A stretch of DNA of 31,019 nucleotides from Phycisphaerales bacterium UBA3190 (GTDB lineage: Bacteria; Planctomycetota; Phycisphaerae; Phycisphaerales; UBA1924), in the NCBI GenBank assembly GCA_002364005.1, contig DEXG01000007.1:4936-35954 (forward strand). The letters run 5' to 3'. A model generated the notes under the pieces. It worked only from the letters and a program-made list of their open reading frames with translations. It was not told where the DNA came from and searched no databases. The first letter of the stretch is position 1. Each line of letters opens with the position of its first letter. Shown piece after piece: positions 16,323 through 23,973 of this stretch. Made by a program: the position numbers and the translations under genes.

Positions 16323-18338
16323 TTGGCCAATATTGATGACATTCTGAATGAGCTCGGCGTCGGTGGCGATGATGCGCCCAAGCGCGCGCCGCGCAAGCCG
16401 CGCGACGATGCGTCCGCGTCCGCTCGCCATACGCTCGATCGTCGCCCGGGTTCGTTCTCGCCGTTGCCATCAATGCCGAGCAGCCAGACCCGGTTCGGGG
16501 GTGAGGACTCGCCCAGTGTCGATGAAGACCCCGCGGTGCTCCAGAAGCGTGCGGCCGCCCCGACGATCGATATCAACAACGCCGTCAGCGATGTCTACCA
16601 GCCCGGATCGGGCGAGGGTGAGTCGCACGAGGTCAGCGAACTCAGCGAGATGCTCATCGAGCATCAGGCGGTCAGCGCCGAGCTGGTGACCAACGCCCAG
16701 AATGTGATGAAGCAAACCCCGGGGCGCACGCTGATCGAGCTGCTGCTCGAACAGGGTGCGGATGAGGAGGCGGTGCTCCGCGTGGTCGCCCTCAGCGCCG
16801 GGGTGCCCTTTGAACGGGTCGATCTCGAAGCTGGGCTCGACGGCGGCTTTGACGGGAAGCTGCTGCAGCGGCTCGGCCTTGATTTCTGTCAGGCCCATCA
16901 GACGCTCCCGCTGCGCACCGAGGGCAGCCGCGTGGTGGTGGGGGCGTTGAACCCCAGCGATGTGTTCATGATCGACGAGATCAGGTCCCAGCTGCGGGTC
17001 GCGAGCGTCAAGCTCGTCATCGTGACACCCAGCGATATCCGCGGTGCGCTCGAGATGGTCGGCGGGGCGTCGGCTGGGGAGATGGACCTCAGCGAGATCC
17101 TGGCCGATGTCGACGAGGCCGATGTTGAGGTCACGACCACCCAGAACACCGAGGCGGTCGATCTCGAATCCCAGGCGGGCGAGTCGCCGGTCATCCGCTA
17201 TGTGAACTACATTATTCAGAACGCCGTCAAAGAGGGCGCCTCTGATATCCACATCGAGCCGGGCGAGAAGAAGATCAAGGTCCGTCTGCGTGTCGACGGC
17301 GTGCTCTTCGAGGCGATGAACCCGCCCCCGGCGATGGCCGCCGCGATCACCTCGCGACTCAAAATCATGGCCGATCTGGACATCTCCGAGCGGCGCGTGC
17401 CTCAGGACGGGCGCATCCGCTGCGTCGTGGGCGGGCGCAAGCTCGATCTGCGTGTGTCGTCGCTGCCCACGGGCTACGGCGAGAAGATCGTCATGCGTAT
17501 CCTCGACACCAAGTCGATCAATGTGCAGCTCGAAGAGCTGGGCTTCGACGAGCACACGCTCTCGATCTGGAAAACCCAGATCAACATGCCCCACGGGATC
17601 CTGCTCGTCACCGGCCCGACCGGTTCGGGTAAGACAACCACGCTCTACTCGTCGCTGCGACAGATCGACAAGACCAAGCTCAATGTGTCCACGGTCGAGG
17701 ACCCGATCGAATACCACCTTGAGGGGATCACCCAGACCCAGACGCACGAGAAGATCGGGATGACCTTCGCCAAGGCGCTCAAGGCCCTGCTGCGTCAGGA
17801 CCCCGATGTCATCATGCTTGGTGAGATCCGTGACCACGAGACCGCACACACCGCGGTGCAGGCGGCGCTCACCGGTCACTTGGTGCTCTCGACACTTCAT
17901 ACCAATGATGCGCCCAGCTCAGTCACCCGACTGGTCAACATCGGGCTTGAGCCCTTCCTTGTCGGTGCCGCACTCAATGGCGTGCTCGCCCAGCGTCTGC
18001 TTCGCAAGTTGTGCGAGCACTGCAAGGTGCAGGAGGAGCCCTCAGAAGACATGAGCGAGTTCCTTGAGATGCAGGGCCTGCCCAGCGACCAGCTGTGGGC
18101 ACCCAAGGGATGTGATCGGTGCCGAAACACGGGCTATAGCGGGCGAGTGGGTATCTATGAAATGCTCGCGATCGACGACGAGCTCCGCGACATCATCGCA
18201 CGCAATCCCAATGTCTCCGAGTTTCGGCGCATGTGTCTCGAACGGGGCATGAACTCGCTGCGTCAGGACGGGATTAATAAGGCCAGCGCGGGCACGACCA
18301 GCGTGCAGGAAGTGCTCCGCGTCACCAGCGGGCACTGA
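16323..18338 (+). CDS. pilB: Type IV pilus/type II secretion assembly ATPase PilB/GspE
   Basis: 671 residues. After a Pro/Ser-rich N-terminal stretch (1-100) comes an MshEN-type N-terminal domain (about 115-250; GRTLIELLLEQGADEEAVLRV, FCQAHQTLPL), a signature that can bind c-di-GMP in some family members. The C-terminal ATPase carries Walker A GPTGSGKTT (431-439), the Asp-box region (VEDPIEY), Walker B LGEIRD (about 499-504), the His box (GHLVLSTLHTND, about 518-529) and a zinc tetracysteine site (Cys564, Cys567, Cys597, Cys600). All catalytic elements are intact. The start is TTG 16323, the only sensible in-frame start, with CAGGGA upstream. It powers pilus extension or pseudopilus assembly at the cytoplasmic face. 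The tetracysteine motif fits PilB or GspE and excludes the retraction ATPase PilT. No PilC, PilT, pilin or secretin gene is present here. Confidence 0.93.
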   Translation: MANIDDILNELGVGGDDAPKRAPRKPRDDASASARHTLDRRPGSFSPLPSMPSSQTRFGGEDSPSVDEDPAVLQKRAAAPTIDINNAVSDVYQPGSGEGESHEVSELSEMLIEHQAVSAELVTNAQNVMKQTPGRTLIELLLEQGADEEAVLRVVALSAGVPFERVDLEAGLDGGFDGKLLQRLGLDFCQAHQTLPLRTEGSRVVVGALNPSDVFMIDEIRSQLRVASVKLVIVTPSDIRGALEMVGGASAGEMDLSEILADVDEADVEVTTTQNTEAVDLESQAGESPVIRYVNYIIQNAVKEGASDIHIEPGEKKIKVRLRVDGVLFEAMNPPPAMAAAITSRLKIMADLDISERRVPQDGRIRCVVGGRKLDLRVSSLPTGYGEKIVMRILDTKSINVQLEELGFDEHTLSIWKTQINMPHGILLVTGPTGSGKTTTLYSSLRQIDKTKLNVSTVEDPIEYHLEGITQTQTHEKIGMTFAKALKALLRQDPDVIMLGEIRDHETAHTAVQAALTGHLVLSTLHTNDAPSSVTRLVNIGLEPFLVGAALNGVLAQRLLRKLCEHCKVQEEPSEDMSEFLEMQGLPSDQLWAPKGCDRCRNTGYSGRVGIYEMLAIDDELRDIIARNPNVSEFRRMCLERGMNSLRQDGINKASAGTTSVQEVLRVTSGH

Positions 18339-18348
18339 TACAGGCGTG

Positions 18349-18363
18349 GGGGGCGATTCCCCC
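18349..18363 (+). terminator. Short hairpin after pilB, possible weak terminator
   Basis: GGGGG (18349-18353) pairs with CCCCC (18359-18363) around CGATT and is followed by TATATT, 10 bases after the pilB stop. The stem is short and the T-run imperfect, so termination would be partial at best. Confidence 0.35.
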
Positions 18364-18390
18364 TATATTCGTGTGCAATCCCGCGTGCGT

Positions 18391-18419
18391 TTGTGCAATG
18401 AAACAGTTTCCAGTATGGT
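18391..18419 (+). promoter_or_regulatory. Candidate promoter of the porin operon
   Basis: TTGTGC (18391-18396) and TATGGT (18414-18419) lie exactly 17 bases apart, in an AT-richer patch about 55 bases before the porin ATG. Match to consensus is three and four of six. Position and spacing make it plausible. Confidence 0.4.
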
Positions 18420-18472
18420 GTGGTACCAAAGTAGACAAATGAGTCTCTTAGCCAGCCATACCGGAGAACAGA

Positions 18473-19702
18473 ATGAACGGCAACACACATTGTTGTCGGT
18501 GGGGTGTTTTTGCCCCTGCCGTTCTATGCACATTGGCGCTCAACCCTGCATCGCACGCGGCGGATGACACCTCGCTCTCGCTGCGTGATCAGCTGATCGC
18601 GGACGCAGGCGCGTATGACACCCTGATCGGGAACCGGTCAGCGGTCACGATCGACCCGATCGCCTTCGTCCAGTTTCGGTACATCGCCGATGTCCAGGAT
18701 CAGCAGGACACCCAGGAGGACCTGACCGTCGGGTTCGTCAACTCGCGCACGCGGGTCGGGCTCAAGGGCAACCTCAGCGAGCCGAACATGGACTTCTTCA
18801 TCTGGTTCGGCTTCACCGGGTCCGGCTCGTCGCTGCTGCTGGACGCCTGGGCCAACTGGCACATAGACGACAACTTCTCGCTCCGAATGGGGCAGTTCAA
18901 GCTGCACTCATGGAACGAATGGACCGTCTCGGAAACCAAGCAGACCTTCATTGAACGATCGCTGCTGGACGCGCGCTTCGCGTCGCTGTATGGGCAGGGC
19001 GTCGAGGGAACATGGAAGAACGACTCGATCAAGCTCACCGCGTCATACAACGACGGGCTGCGCTCGTGGAACGATTCCTCCCCGGGCAACAAGTGGGCCG
19101 TGTCGGGGCGGGCCGAGTTCCTGCTTGAGGGCGACTGGTCCCAGCGTGCGGATTTCAACAGCTTCCGCGATGAGGACCCGTTCATGATGCTGGGCTTCGG
19201 CGGGCACATCCAGGACGGCGATACCCTCGCCGGTGCTGGCGGCGCGAATATCTACAACAACGACACAAAGATCTCGCAGTGGACCGCGGACTTCCAGTGG
19301 GGCCTGGGCGGGTCGGCGATCTACGCGGCCGTGATCGGGAACTACGAGGAACGCCCCGGGGGGACCGAGTACGACCAGTACGGCGTGCTCATCCAGGGGC
19401 AGGTCTTCATCACCGACGACATCGAGCTCTTCGCCCGCTACGAGTGGGGCGATCTCGACGGGCAGGCGGGCGATTTCGCCATCGCCAACCCCGGGGCCAC
19501 GATGGAGGACACCCTGAGCGTGCTCACAGTCGGCGCGACCAAGTACCTCGCGGGCCACGCGATGAAGTTCACCGTTGACACCGGGATCGCGTTCGACGAG
19601 GTCTCCGGCGCATGGAACGGGGGCGGGCGTGGCTGGCAGGGCGATGACGCCGGGGCCAACTCGCAGTTCGTCTTCCGGGCACAGATGCAGGCCATTTTCT
19701 AA
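18473..19702 (+). CDS. OprO/OprP-type outer-membrane porin
   Basis: 409 residues. A signal peptide ends near residue 29 (LALNPASHA before ADD). The mature protein has alternating strands throughout, the pattern of a 16- to 18-strand beta barrel, and ends in Phe (AQMQAIF), the usual outer-membrane assembly signal. Segments such as TRVGLKGNLSEPNMDFFIWFG and LRMGQFKLHSWNEW, with GQGVEGTWKNDSIKLTASYNDG, resemble the phosphate-selective porin O/P family, whose planctomycete members are common and of unknown specificity. GGAG lies before the ATG. The gene is followed by a small symporter subunit and an ActP-like symporter on the same strand, so it may pass short carboxylates such as acetate; that specificity is inferred from context. 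Confidence 0.8.
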   Translation: MNGNTHCCRWGVFAPAVLCTLALNPASHAADDTSLSLRDQLIADAGAYDTLIGNRSAVTIDPIAFVQFRYIADVQDQQDTQEDLTVGFVNSRTRVGLKGNLSEPNMDFFIWFGFTGSGSSLLLDAWANWHIDDNFSLRMGQFKLHSWNEWTVSETKQTFIERSLLDARFASLYGQGVEGTWKNDSIKLTASYNDGLRSWNDSSPGNKWAVSGRAEFLLEGDWSQRADFNSFRDEDPFMMLGFGGHIQDGDTLAGAGGANIYNNDTKISQWTADFQWGLGGSAIYAAVIGNYEERPGGTEYDQYGVLIQGQVFITDDIELFARYEWGDLDGQAGDFAIANPGATMEDTLSVLTVGATKYLAGHAMKFTVDTGIAFDEVSGAWNGGGRGWQGDDAGANSQFVFRAQMQAIF

Positions 19703-19733
19703 ATCTGAGCAGCACACACAGACACACACATCA

Positions 19734-19754
19734 CGGCCCGGAATACACGGGCCG
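19734..19754 (+). other. Intercistronic hairpin between porin and symporter genes
   Basis: CGGCCCG (19734-19740) pairs with CGGGCCG (19748-19754) around GAATACA. No T-run follows. Such a hairpin could protect the porin mRNA 3' end and let the porin be made in larger amounts than the symporter. A CA-rich tract (about 19711-19730) precedes it. Confidence 0.45.
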
Positions 19755-19775
19755 GCATTCGATCGGGGTACCAAC

Positions 19776-20045
19776 ATGTCTGAGAATGACCAAGACGCCA
19801 GGAAGAAATACTGGCGGACCAACCTCACCTATCTCGCGATCCTGCTCTCCATCTGGTTCATCGTAAGCTACGGCTGCGGGATCATCCTAGTTGATTACCT
19901 CAACCAGTTCCGGATCGGCCAGGCCAAGCTCGGATTCTGGTTCGCTCAGCAAGGGTCGATCTACACCTTCGTGATCCTTATCGCGGTGTATGTCGTGCTC
20001 ATGAACAAGCTCGATCGCAAGTTCGGCTTCAGGGAGGACGACTGA
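19776..20045 (+). CDS. DUF4212 small subunit of sodium:solute symporter
   Basis: 89 residues with two membrane helices (about 20-40, LAILLSIWFIVSYGCGIIL; and about 60-77, SIYTFVILIAVYVVLMNKL). The N-terminal KYWRTNLTYL, the central FWFAQQGSIYTF and the terminal LDRKFG are typical of DUF4212 proteins, described as the small subunit of the VC_2705-type solute:sodium symporters. It has the normal family length. The ATG at 19776 gives MSENDQ; an open frame extends upstream but has no conserved content. The stop lies one base before the ATG of the large subunit, so both are certainly co-translated. It acts in the inner membrane with the following protein. Confidence 0.92.
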   Translation: MSENDQDARKKYWRTNLTYLAILLSIWFIVSYGCGIILVDYLNQFRIGQAKLGFWFAQQGSIYTFVILIAVYVVLMNKLDRKFGFREDD

Positions 20046-20046
20046 G

Positions 20047-21951
20047 ATGGACGCACAAACATGGACCTTTCTGATTGTTGGCCTGAGCTTCGCGCTCTAT
20101 CTCGGGATCGCCTGGTGGAGCCGCGCCGGATCGTCGAGTGAGTTCTATGTCGCCGGAGGCGGGGTACCCCCGCTGGCCAACGGCATGGCCACCGGCGCCG
20201 ACTGGATGTCCGCCGCCTCCTTCATCTCGATGGCGGGCATCATCTCCTTCGCCGGGTACGACGGCAGCGTCTACCTCATGGGCTGGACCGGCGGCTATGT
20301 GCTGCTGGCACTCCTGCTGGCGCCGTACCTGCGTAAGTTCGGCAAGTTCACCGTGCCCGACTTCGTCGGCGATCGGTGCTACTCGCAGTTCGCACGCGTT
20401 GTGGCCGTCATCTGCGCCATCTTCGTGAGCTTCACCTATGTCGCCGGGCAGATGCGTGGCGTGGGCGTGGTGTTCTCGCAGTTCCTGAGCGTGGACATCA
20501 CCCTCGGCGTGATCATCGGCATGGCGATCGTCTTCGTCTATGCCGTGCTCGGGGGCATGAAGGGCATCACCTACACGCAGGTCGCCCAGTACTGCGTCCT
20601 GATCTTCGCCTTCATGGTCCCCGCGATCTTCATGTCCATGCTGCTGACCGGCAATGTCGTTCCGCAAATGGGCTTCATCGACACGCTCGGCGGCGAGGTC
20701 GGATCGCAACTGGCCGGGGGCGAAACCGTCGGCATGCTCGACAAGCTCGACACCATCAACACCGAGCTGGGCTTCAGCGCCTTCACCGATGGCTCCAAGT
20801 CCAAGCTCGATATCTTCATGATCACCCTGGCGCTGATGGTGGGCACCGCGGGTCTGCCGCATGTCATCATCCGCTTCTACACCGTGCCCAAGGTCCGCGA
20901 CGCACGCAAGAGCGCGTTCTACGCCCTCTTCTTCATCGCGATCCTCTACACCGCCGCACCCGCGGTCGGTGCGTTCGGGCGCACGAACCTGATCGGGACC
21001 GTCAACGACGCCTACTACGACCCGCAGCTGGCCGGCGAAGACGACAAGGTCATCCCCGAGTGGTTCATGGAGTGGGAGGACACTGGCCTGCTCGCGTGGG
21101 TTGATAAGAACGGCGACGGCAAGGTCGACTACCGGGCCGGCCCAGCGTTCGCCGGCAAGCCGACATTTGAGGCGCCATCGGACGATCCCGAGGGTCGAAC
21201 GGTGCACGGCAACAGGCAGGTCACCAACGAACCGAGCGATGGGCCCAACGAGCTGTATGTCGACCGAGACATTATGGTGCTGGCCAACCCCCAGATCGCC
21301 AACCTGCCCAACTGGGTGATTGGTTTGATCGCCGCCGGCGGACTGGCCGCGGCCCTCTCGACGGCCGCGGGTTTGCTGCTGGTGATCTCCACCGCGGTTT
21401 CCCATGACCTGATGAAGCGGGTCATCAAGCCCGACATCACCGAGAAGAATGAGCTCTGGGTCGCACGCGCGGCTGCGGGCGTGGGCGTGATCTGTGCCGG
21501 CTACTTCGGCATCTTCCCTCCCGGCTTCGTGGCCGAGGTCGTCGCGCTGGCGTTCGGGCTGGCGGCGTCGAGCTTCTTCCCCTGCATCATGCTGGGCATC
21601 TTCTCCAAGCGTGCCAACCGTGAGGGCATCGTCGTGGGGATGATCACGGGGATCGTGTTCACCGGTGTGTACATCGCCATGTTCAAGTTCAACTGGGCCA
21701 ACGGGATGCTCGGTGCGATCACCGCCTGGGAACCGGGCCAGGACAAGTCGGACTACTGGCTCTTCGGGATCTCGCCCGAGGGGATCGGTTCGATCGGCAT
21801 GGTCATCAACTTCATCGTTGCGATCGTGATTAGCATGTTCACCAAGGCACCGCCTCAGGAGATCCAGGATCTGATCGAGGACATCCGCGTGCCGCAGGGC
21901 GCTGGCGAGGCCCACGAGATGAATGTCCCGCCACCGGTTCAGGGGCACTGA
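20047..21951 (+). CDS. ActP-like sodium:solute symporter, VC_2705 subfamily
   Basis: 634 residues with about 13 predicted membrane helices, an SSS-family symporter. The N-terminal GVPPLANGMATGADWMSAAS, FITM-like 'SMAGIISFAGYDG', and HVIIRFYTVPKVRDARKSAF are signatures shared with acetate permease ActP. Pairing with DUF4212 and the length place it in the VC_2705 subfamily, thought to import acetate or other short carboxylates with Na+. A hydrophilic loop of about 85 residues (about 330-415) contains DKNGDGKVD (353-361), which has the Asp/Asn/Asp/Gly/Asp spacing of an EF-hand-like calcium loop. Whether this is a family feature cannot be settled here. A GGAGG stands before the ATG. A strong terminator follows 29 bases after the stop. 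The nearby acs gene supports acetate as substrate. Confidence 0.9.
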   Translation: MDAQTWTFLIVGLSFALYLGIAWWSRAGSSSEFYVAGGGVPPLANGMATGADWMSAASFISMAGIISFAGYDGSVYLMGWTGGYVLLALLLAPYLRKFGKFTVPDFVGDRCYSQFARVVAVICAIFVSFTYVAGQMRGVGVVFSQFLSVDITLGVIIGMAIVFVYAVLGGMKGITYTQVAQYCVLIFAFMVPAIFMSMLLTGNVVPQMGFIDTLGGEVGSQLAGGETVGMLDKLDTINTELGFSAFTDGSKSKLDIFMITLALMVGTAGLPHVIIRFYTVPKVRDARKSAFYALFFIAILYTAAPAVGAFGRTNLIGTVNDAYYDPQLAGEDDKVIPEWFMEWEDTGLLAWVDKNGDGKVDYRAGPAFAGKPTFEAPSDDPEGRTVHGNRQVTNEPSDGPNELYVDRDIMVLANPQIANLPNWVIGLIAAGGLAAALSTAAGLLLVISTAVSHDLMKRVIKPDITEKNELWVARAAAGVGVICAGYFGIFPPGFVAEVVALAFGLAASSFFPCIMLGIFSKRANREGIVVGMITGIVFTGVYIAMFKFNWANGMLGAITAWEPGQDKSDYWLFGISPEGIGSIGMVINFIVAIVISMFTKAPPQEIQDLIEDIRVPQGAGEAHEMNVPPPVQGH

Positions 21952-21979
21952 TCCATCGATTCCATTCTCATGCAATGAC

Positions 21980-22010
21980 ACAGGCCGAGCATCACGCTCG
22001 GCCTGTTTTC
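21980..22010 (+). terminator. Rho-independent terminator of the symporter operon
   Basis: A perfect 11-pair stem (ACAGGCCGAGC at 21980-21990 with GCTCGGCCTGT at 21996-22006), a five-base loop and TTTTC at once after the stem. The T-run is only on the plus strand, so it ends the porin/symporter transcript and not the converging amtB-glnK one. Confidence 0.88.
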
Positions 22011-22059
22011 TTGGATACACCAATGTGTACGCCGATCAGTCACGCACACCGCGGCCCGC

Positions 22060-22401
22060 TCACCCGATCGCGTGCGGGCCCTTGTTCCCATTGCGGATCC
22101 GGTAGCACTGGGTCATGGGGAGTACAAAGATCTTCCCATCCCCGTCGTTGCCCGTGACGCCGCCTTCGAGGATCGCGTCCACCGCCTTCTGGATAAATGA
22201 TTCATTGACGGCGATCTCCAGCCGCACCCGCTTGAGCAGGTCGATCTCAACATCGGCGCCGCGATAGCGCTCGTGATACACCTCCTCGTCCCCGGCACCC
22301 AGGGCGTTGGTGATCGACATCTTGAAGACCTCACGCTTGATGAGCGCCTTCTTCACATCGGAGAGCTTCTCGGGTCGGATGTACGCGATGATGAGGTGCA
22401 T
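22060..22401 (-). CDS. P-II family nitrogen regulator, variant T-loop
   Basis: 113 residues from the ATG at 22401, which has GAGGA seven bases upstream; ATG 22431 has no such site. This matches the usual 112-residue P-II length. P-II trimers sense ATP/ADP and 2-oxoglutarate and bind targets through the T-loop. Conserved here are the N-terminal MHLIIAYIRPEKLSDVKKAL, Arg47 in YRGAD, GDGKIFVLP with Lys90, and RIR at 101-103 (ATP site). Counting from the E. coli GlnB/GlnK alignment, which is gap-free to this point, Tyr51 is Val51, Arg38-Gln39-Lys40 is Asp38-Glu39-Glu40, and Lys58 is Arg58. So uridylylation at Tyr51 is impossible and 2-oxoglutarate binding may differ. The gene follows amtB by 46 bases, so blocking of the ammonium channel by Arg47 is the likely job. 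Confidence 0.88.
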   Translation of the reverse strand: MHLIIAYIRPEKLSDVKKALIKREVFKMSITNALGAGDEEVYHERYRGADVEIDLLKRVRLEIAVNESFIQKAVDAILEGGVTGNDGDGKIFVLPMTQCYRIRNGNKGPHAIG

Positions 22402-22447
22402 GTCCATTTCCTCGATCTGGTGGTCTGTCATGAGTAGGGTCGATGGT

Positions 22448-23836
22448 TTACTGCACGCTGAAGATCTGGAACCCGGTGTACGCTTCCATCCCGTGCTCCG
22501 AGAGATCCAGGCCCCGCAGCTCATCGGTGCGTGAGACGCGGATGCCGATCGTGAGGCGGAGCAGGGCAAAGATCAGCAGCGCCGAGATGAAGCAGACCGC
22601 GCCGATGGCACCGATCCCGATCAGCTGGGTGACAACGCTCTTGCCCTCGACCAGCAGCCCGACCGCCAGCGTGCCCCAGATCCCGCAGACCAGGTGCACC
22701 GAGATCGCACCCACCGGGTCGTCGATGCGTATCCGATCGAGCCCGACAACCGAGAGCACCACGAGCACGCCGGCGATGGCACCGATGACGACCGAATCGA
22801 AGACGCCCACCACATCTGCGCCCGCGGTGATCCCGACCAGACCCGCGAGGATGCCGTTGAGTACCATGGAGAGATCGGGCTCCTTCTGGACGATCCAGCT
22901 GGTGAACATGGCCCCGAAGATCCCCGATGCCGCCGCCAGCGTGGTGGTGACGAGCACATAGCTGATCGCCTCTGGGTCGGCGCTGAGCACCGACCCGCCG
23001 TTGAACCCGAACCAGCCGAACCAGAGCAGGAAGACGCCGATCGCGGCAAGGGGCATCGAGTGCCCCATGATCGGGCGTACAACAGTGACCCCATCGCCGC
23101 CCATGACATACTTGCCGATTCGTGGGCCCAGCAGCAGCACACCCGCCAGGGCGCCCCAGCCGCCCACGCTATGGACGATGGTTGAGCCAGCGAAATCGTG
23201 GAACCCACGCTCGGCCAGCCACCCGCCGCCCCAGTGCCACATGCCCACGATGGGGTAGATCAGCGCGACATACACCCCGCTGAAGACCAGGAACGGGCCG
23301 AGCTTGATGCGCTCAGCGACGGCACCCGACACGATGGTGGCGGCGGTCGCGGCGAACATGCCCTGAAAGAGGAACTCCGTCCAGTAGGTGTACGCCCCGT
23401 CGGCGTAGGTTGTCGGGTCGTAGCCATCGGACGGGGCGATCCCCAGCCCGCCGAACCCGAACCACCCGCCGGCAAAGTCAGCGCCCGGGTACATCAGACT
23501 GAACCCGAGCAGCGCATAGGTCAGGATCCCGATGCCCACGATGGTGACATTCTTAAAGAGGATGTTGACCGTGTTCTTGGCACGGGTCAGCCCGGTCTCC
23601 AGGCAGGCAAAGCCCAGATGCATGATGAAGACCAAAGCCGTGGCGATGACGATCCACAGGTTGTTGGCGATGCTGTACGCACTGGCATCGGGCGCATCGG
23701 CAATGGGTGCATCACTGAATTGCACCGCTTCGCTCGTCTGGGCGAGTACCTCTTCTTGGCCGAGCGATTGCGTCGTGAGCAAGCAGAGTATGAGCAGCGA
23801 GAAGAGGCCGATTGATCGTTGAGAAAGGGCTTTCAT
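22448..23836 (-). CDS. amtB: Ammonium transporter AmtB
   Basis: 462 residues from ATG 23836. A cleavable signal (MKALSQRSIGLFSLLILCLL, ending near SLGQ) precedes a linker and eleven membrane helices. Amt signatures seen: FIMHLGFACLETGLTRAKNT at the start of the core, GAVAERIKLGPFLVFS, DFAGSTIVHSVGGWGALAG with the first pore histidine (about residue 221), and VHLVCGIWGTLAVGLL with the second (about residue 379). It conducts ammonium across the inner membrane. The open frame extends 11 codons upstream (to 23869), but these residues would precede the signal peptide. The P-II gene follows 46 bases downstream, so both are one transcription unit, in the order amtB-glnK rather than the common glnK-amtB. 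Confidence 0.95.
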   Translation of the reverse strand: MKALSQRSIGLFSLLILCLLTTQSLGQEEVLAQTSEAVQFSDAPIADAPDASAYSIANNLWIVIATALVFIMHLGFACLETGLTRAKNTVNILFKNVTIVGIGILTYALLGFSLMYPGADFAGGWFGFGGLGIAPSDGYDPTTYADGAYTYWTEFLFQGMFAATAATIVSGAVAERIKLGPFLVFSGVYVALIYPIVGMWHWGGGWLAERGFHDFAGSTIVHSVGGWGALAGVLLLGPRIGKYVMGGDGVTVVRPIMGHSMPLAAIGVFLLWFGWFGFNGGSVLSADPEAISYVLVTTTLAAASGIFGAMFTSWIVQKEPDLSMVLNGILAGLVGITAGADVVGVFDSVVIGAIAGVLVVLSVVGLDRIRIDDPVGAISVHLVCGIWGTLAVGLLVEGKSVVTQLIGIGAIGAVCFISALLIFALLRLTIGIRVSRTDELRGLDLSEHGMEAYTGFQIFSVQ

Positions 23837-23842
23837 AGGGCG

Positions 23843-23871
23843 AGTGTACTGAGCGGCCTCTGCCCACACAA
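23843..23871 (-). promoter_or_regulatory. Candidate amtB promoter, possibly leaderless
   Basis: On the minus strand TTGTGT (23871-23866) and TACACT (23848-23843) are 17 bases apart. The -10 box ends only six bases before the amtB ATG, so transcription would begin about at the start codon. The absence of a Shine-Dalgarno fits a leaderless mRNA. Consensus match is moderate. Confidence 0.35.
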
Positions 23872-23973
23872 CACGATTGCCTCAGTTTCTTCATGGGAAT
23901 GTTTACCCCGTTCCGGCCCGATTCACCAAGGAATAGGAAGACTTGGCAAGCTTGTGTTGTTGTACCCTGTTGC

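Noticed and set aside
20029..22023. Long open frame of 664 codons antisense to the symporter gene
   Set aside because: It is a GC-rich shadow of the symporter; its translation is full of His/Asp/Arg low-complexity sequence and it has no family motif. Similar long antisense frames opposite radA, the AsmA-like gene, pilB and acs were dropped for the same reason.
22053..22080. Hairpin at the end of the P-II gene as its terminator
   Set aside because: GGCCCGC/GCGGGCC pairing overlaps the coding end, has a 14-base loop and no T-run on the minus strand.
22402..22431. Earlier ATG at 22431 for the P-II gene
   Set aside because: It has no ribosome site and adds ten residues not found in P-II proteins, while ATG 22401 has GAGGA and gives the standard N-terminus.
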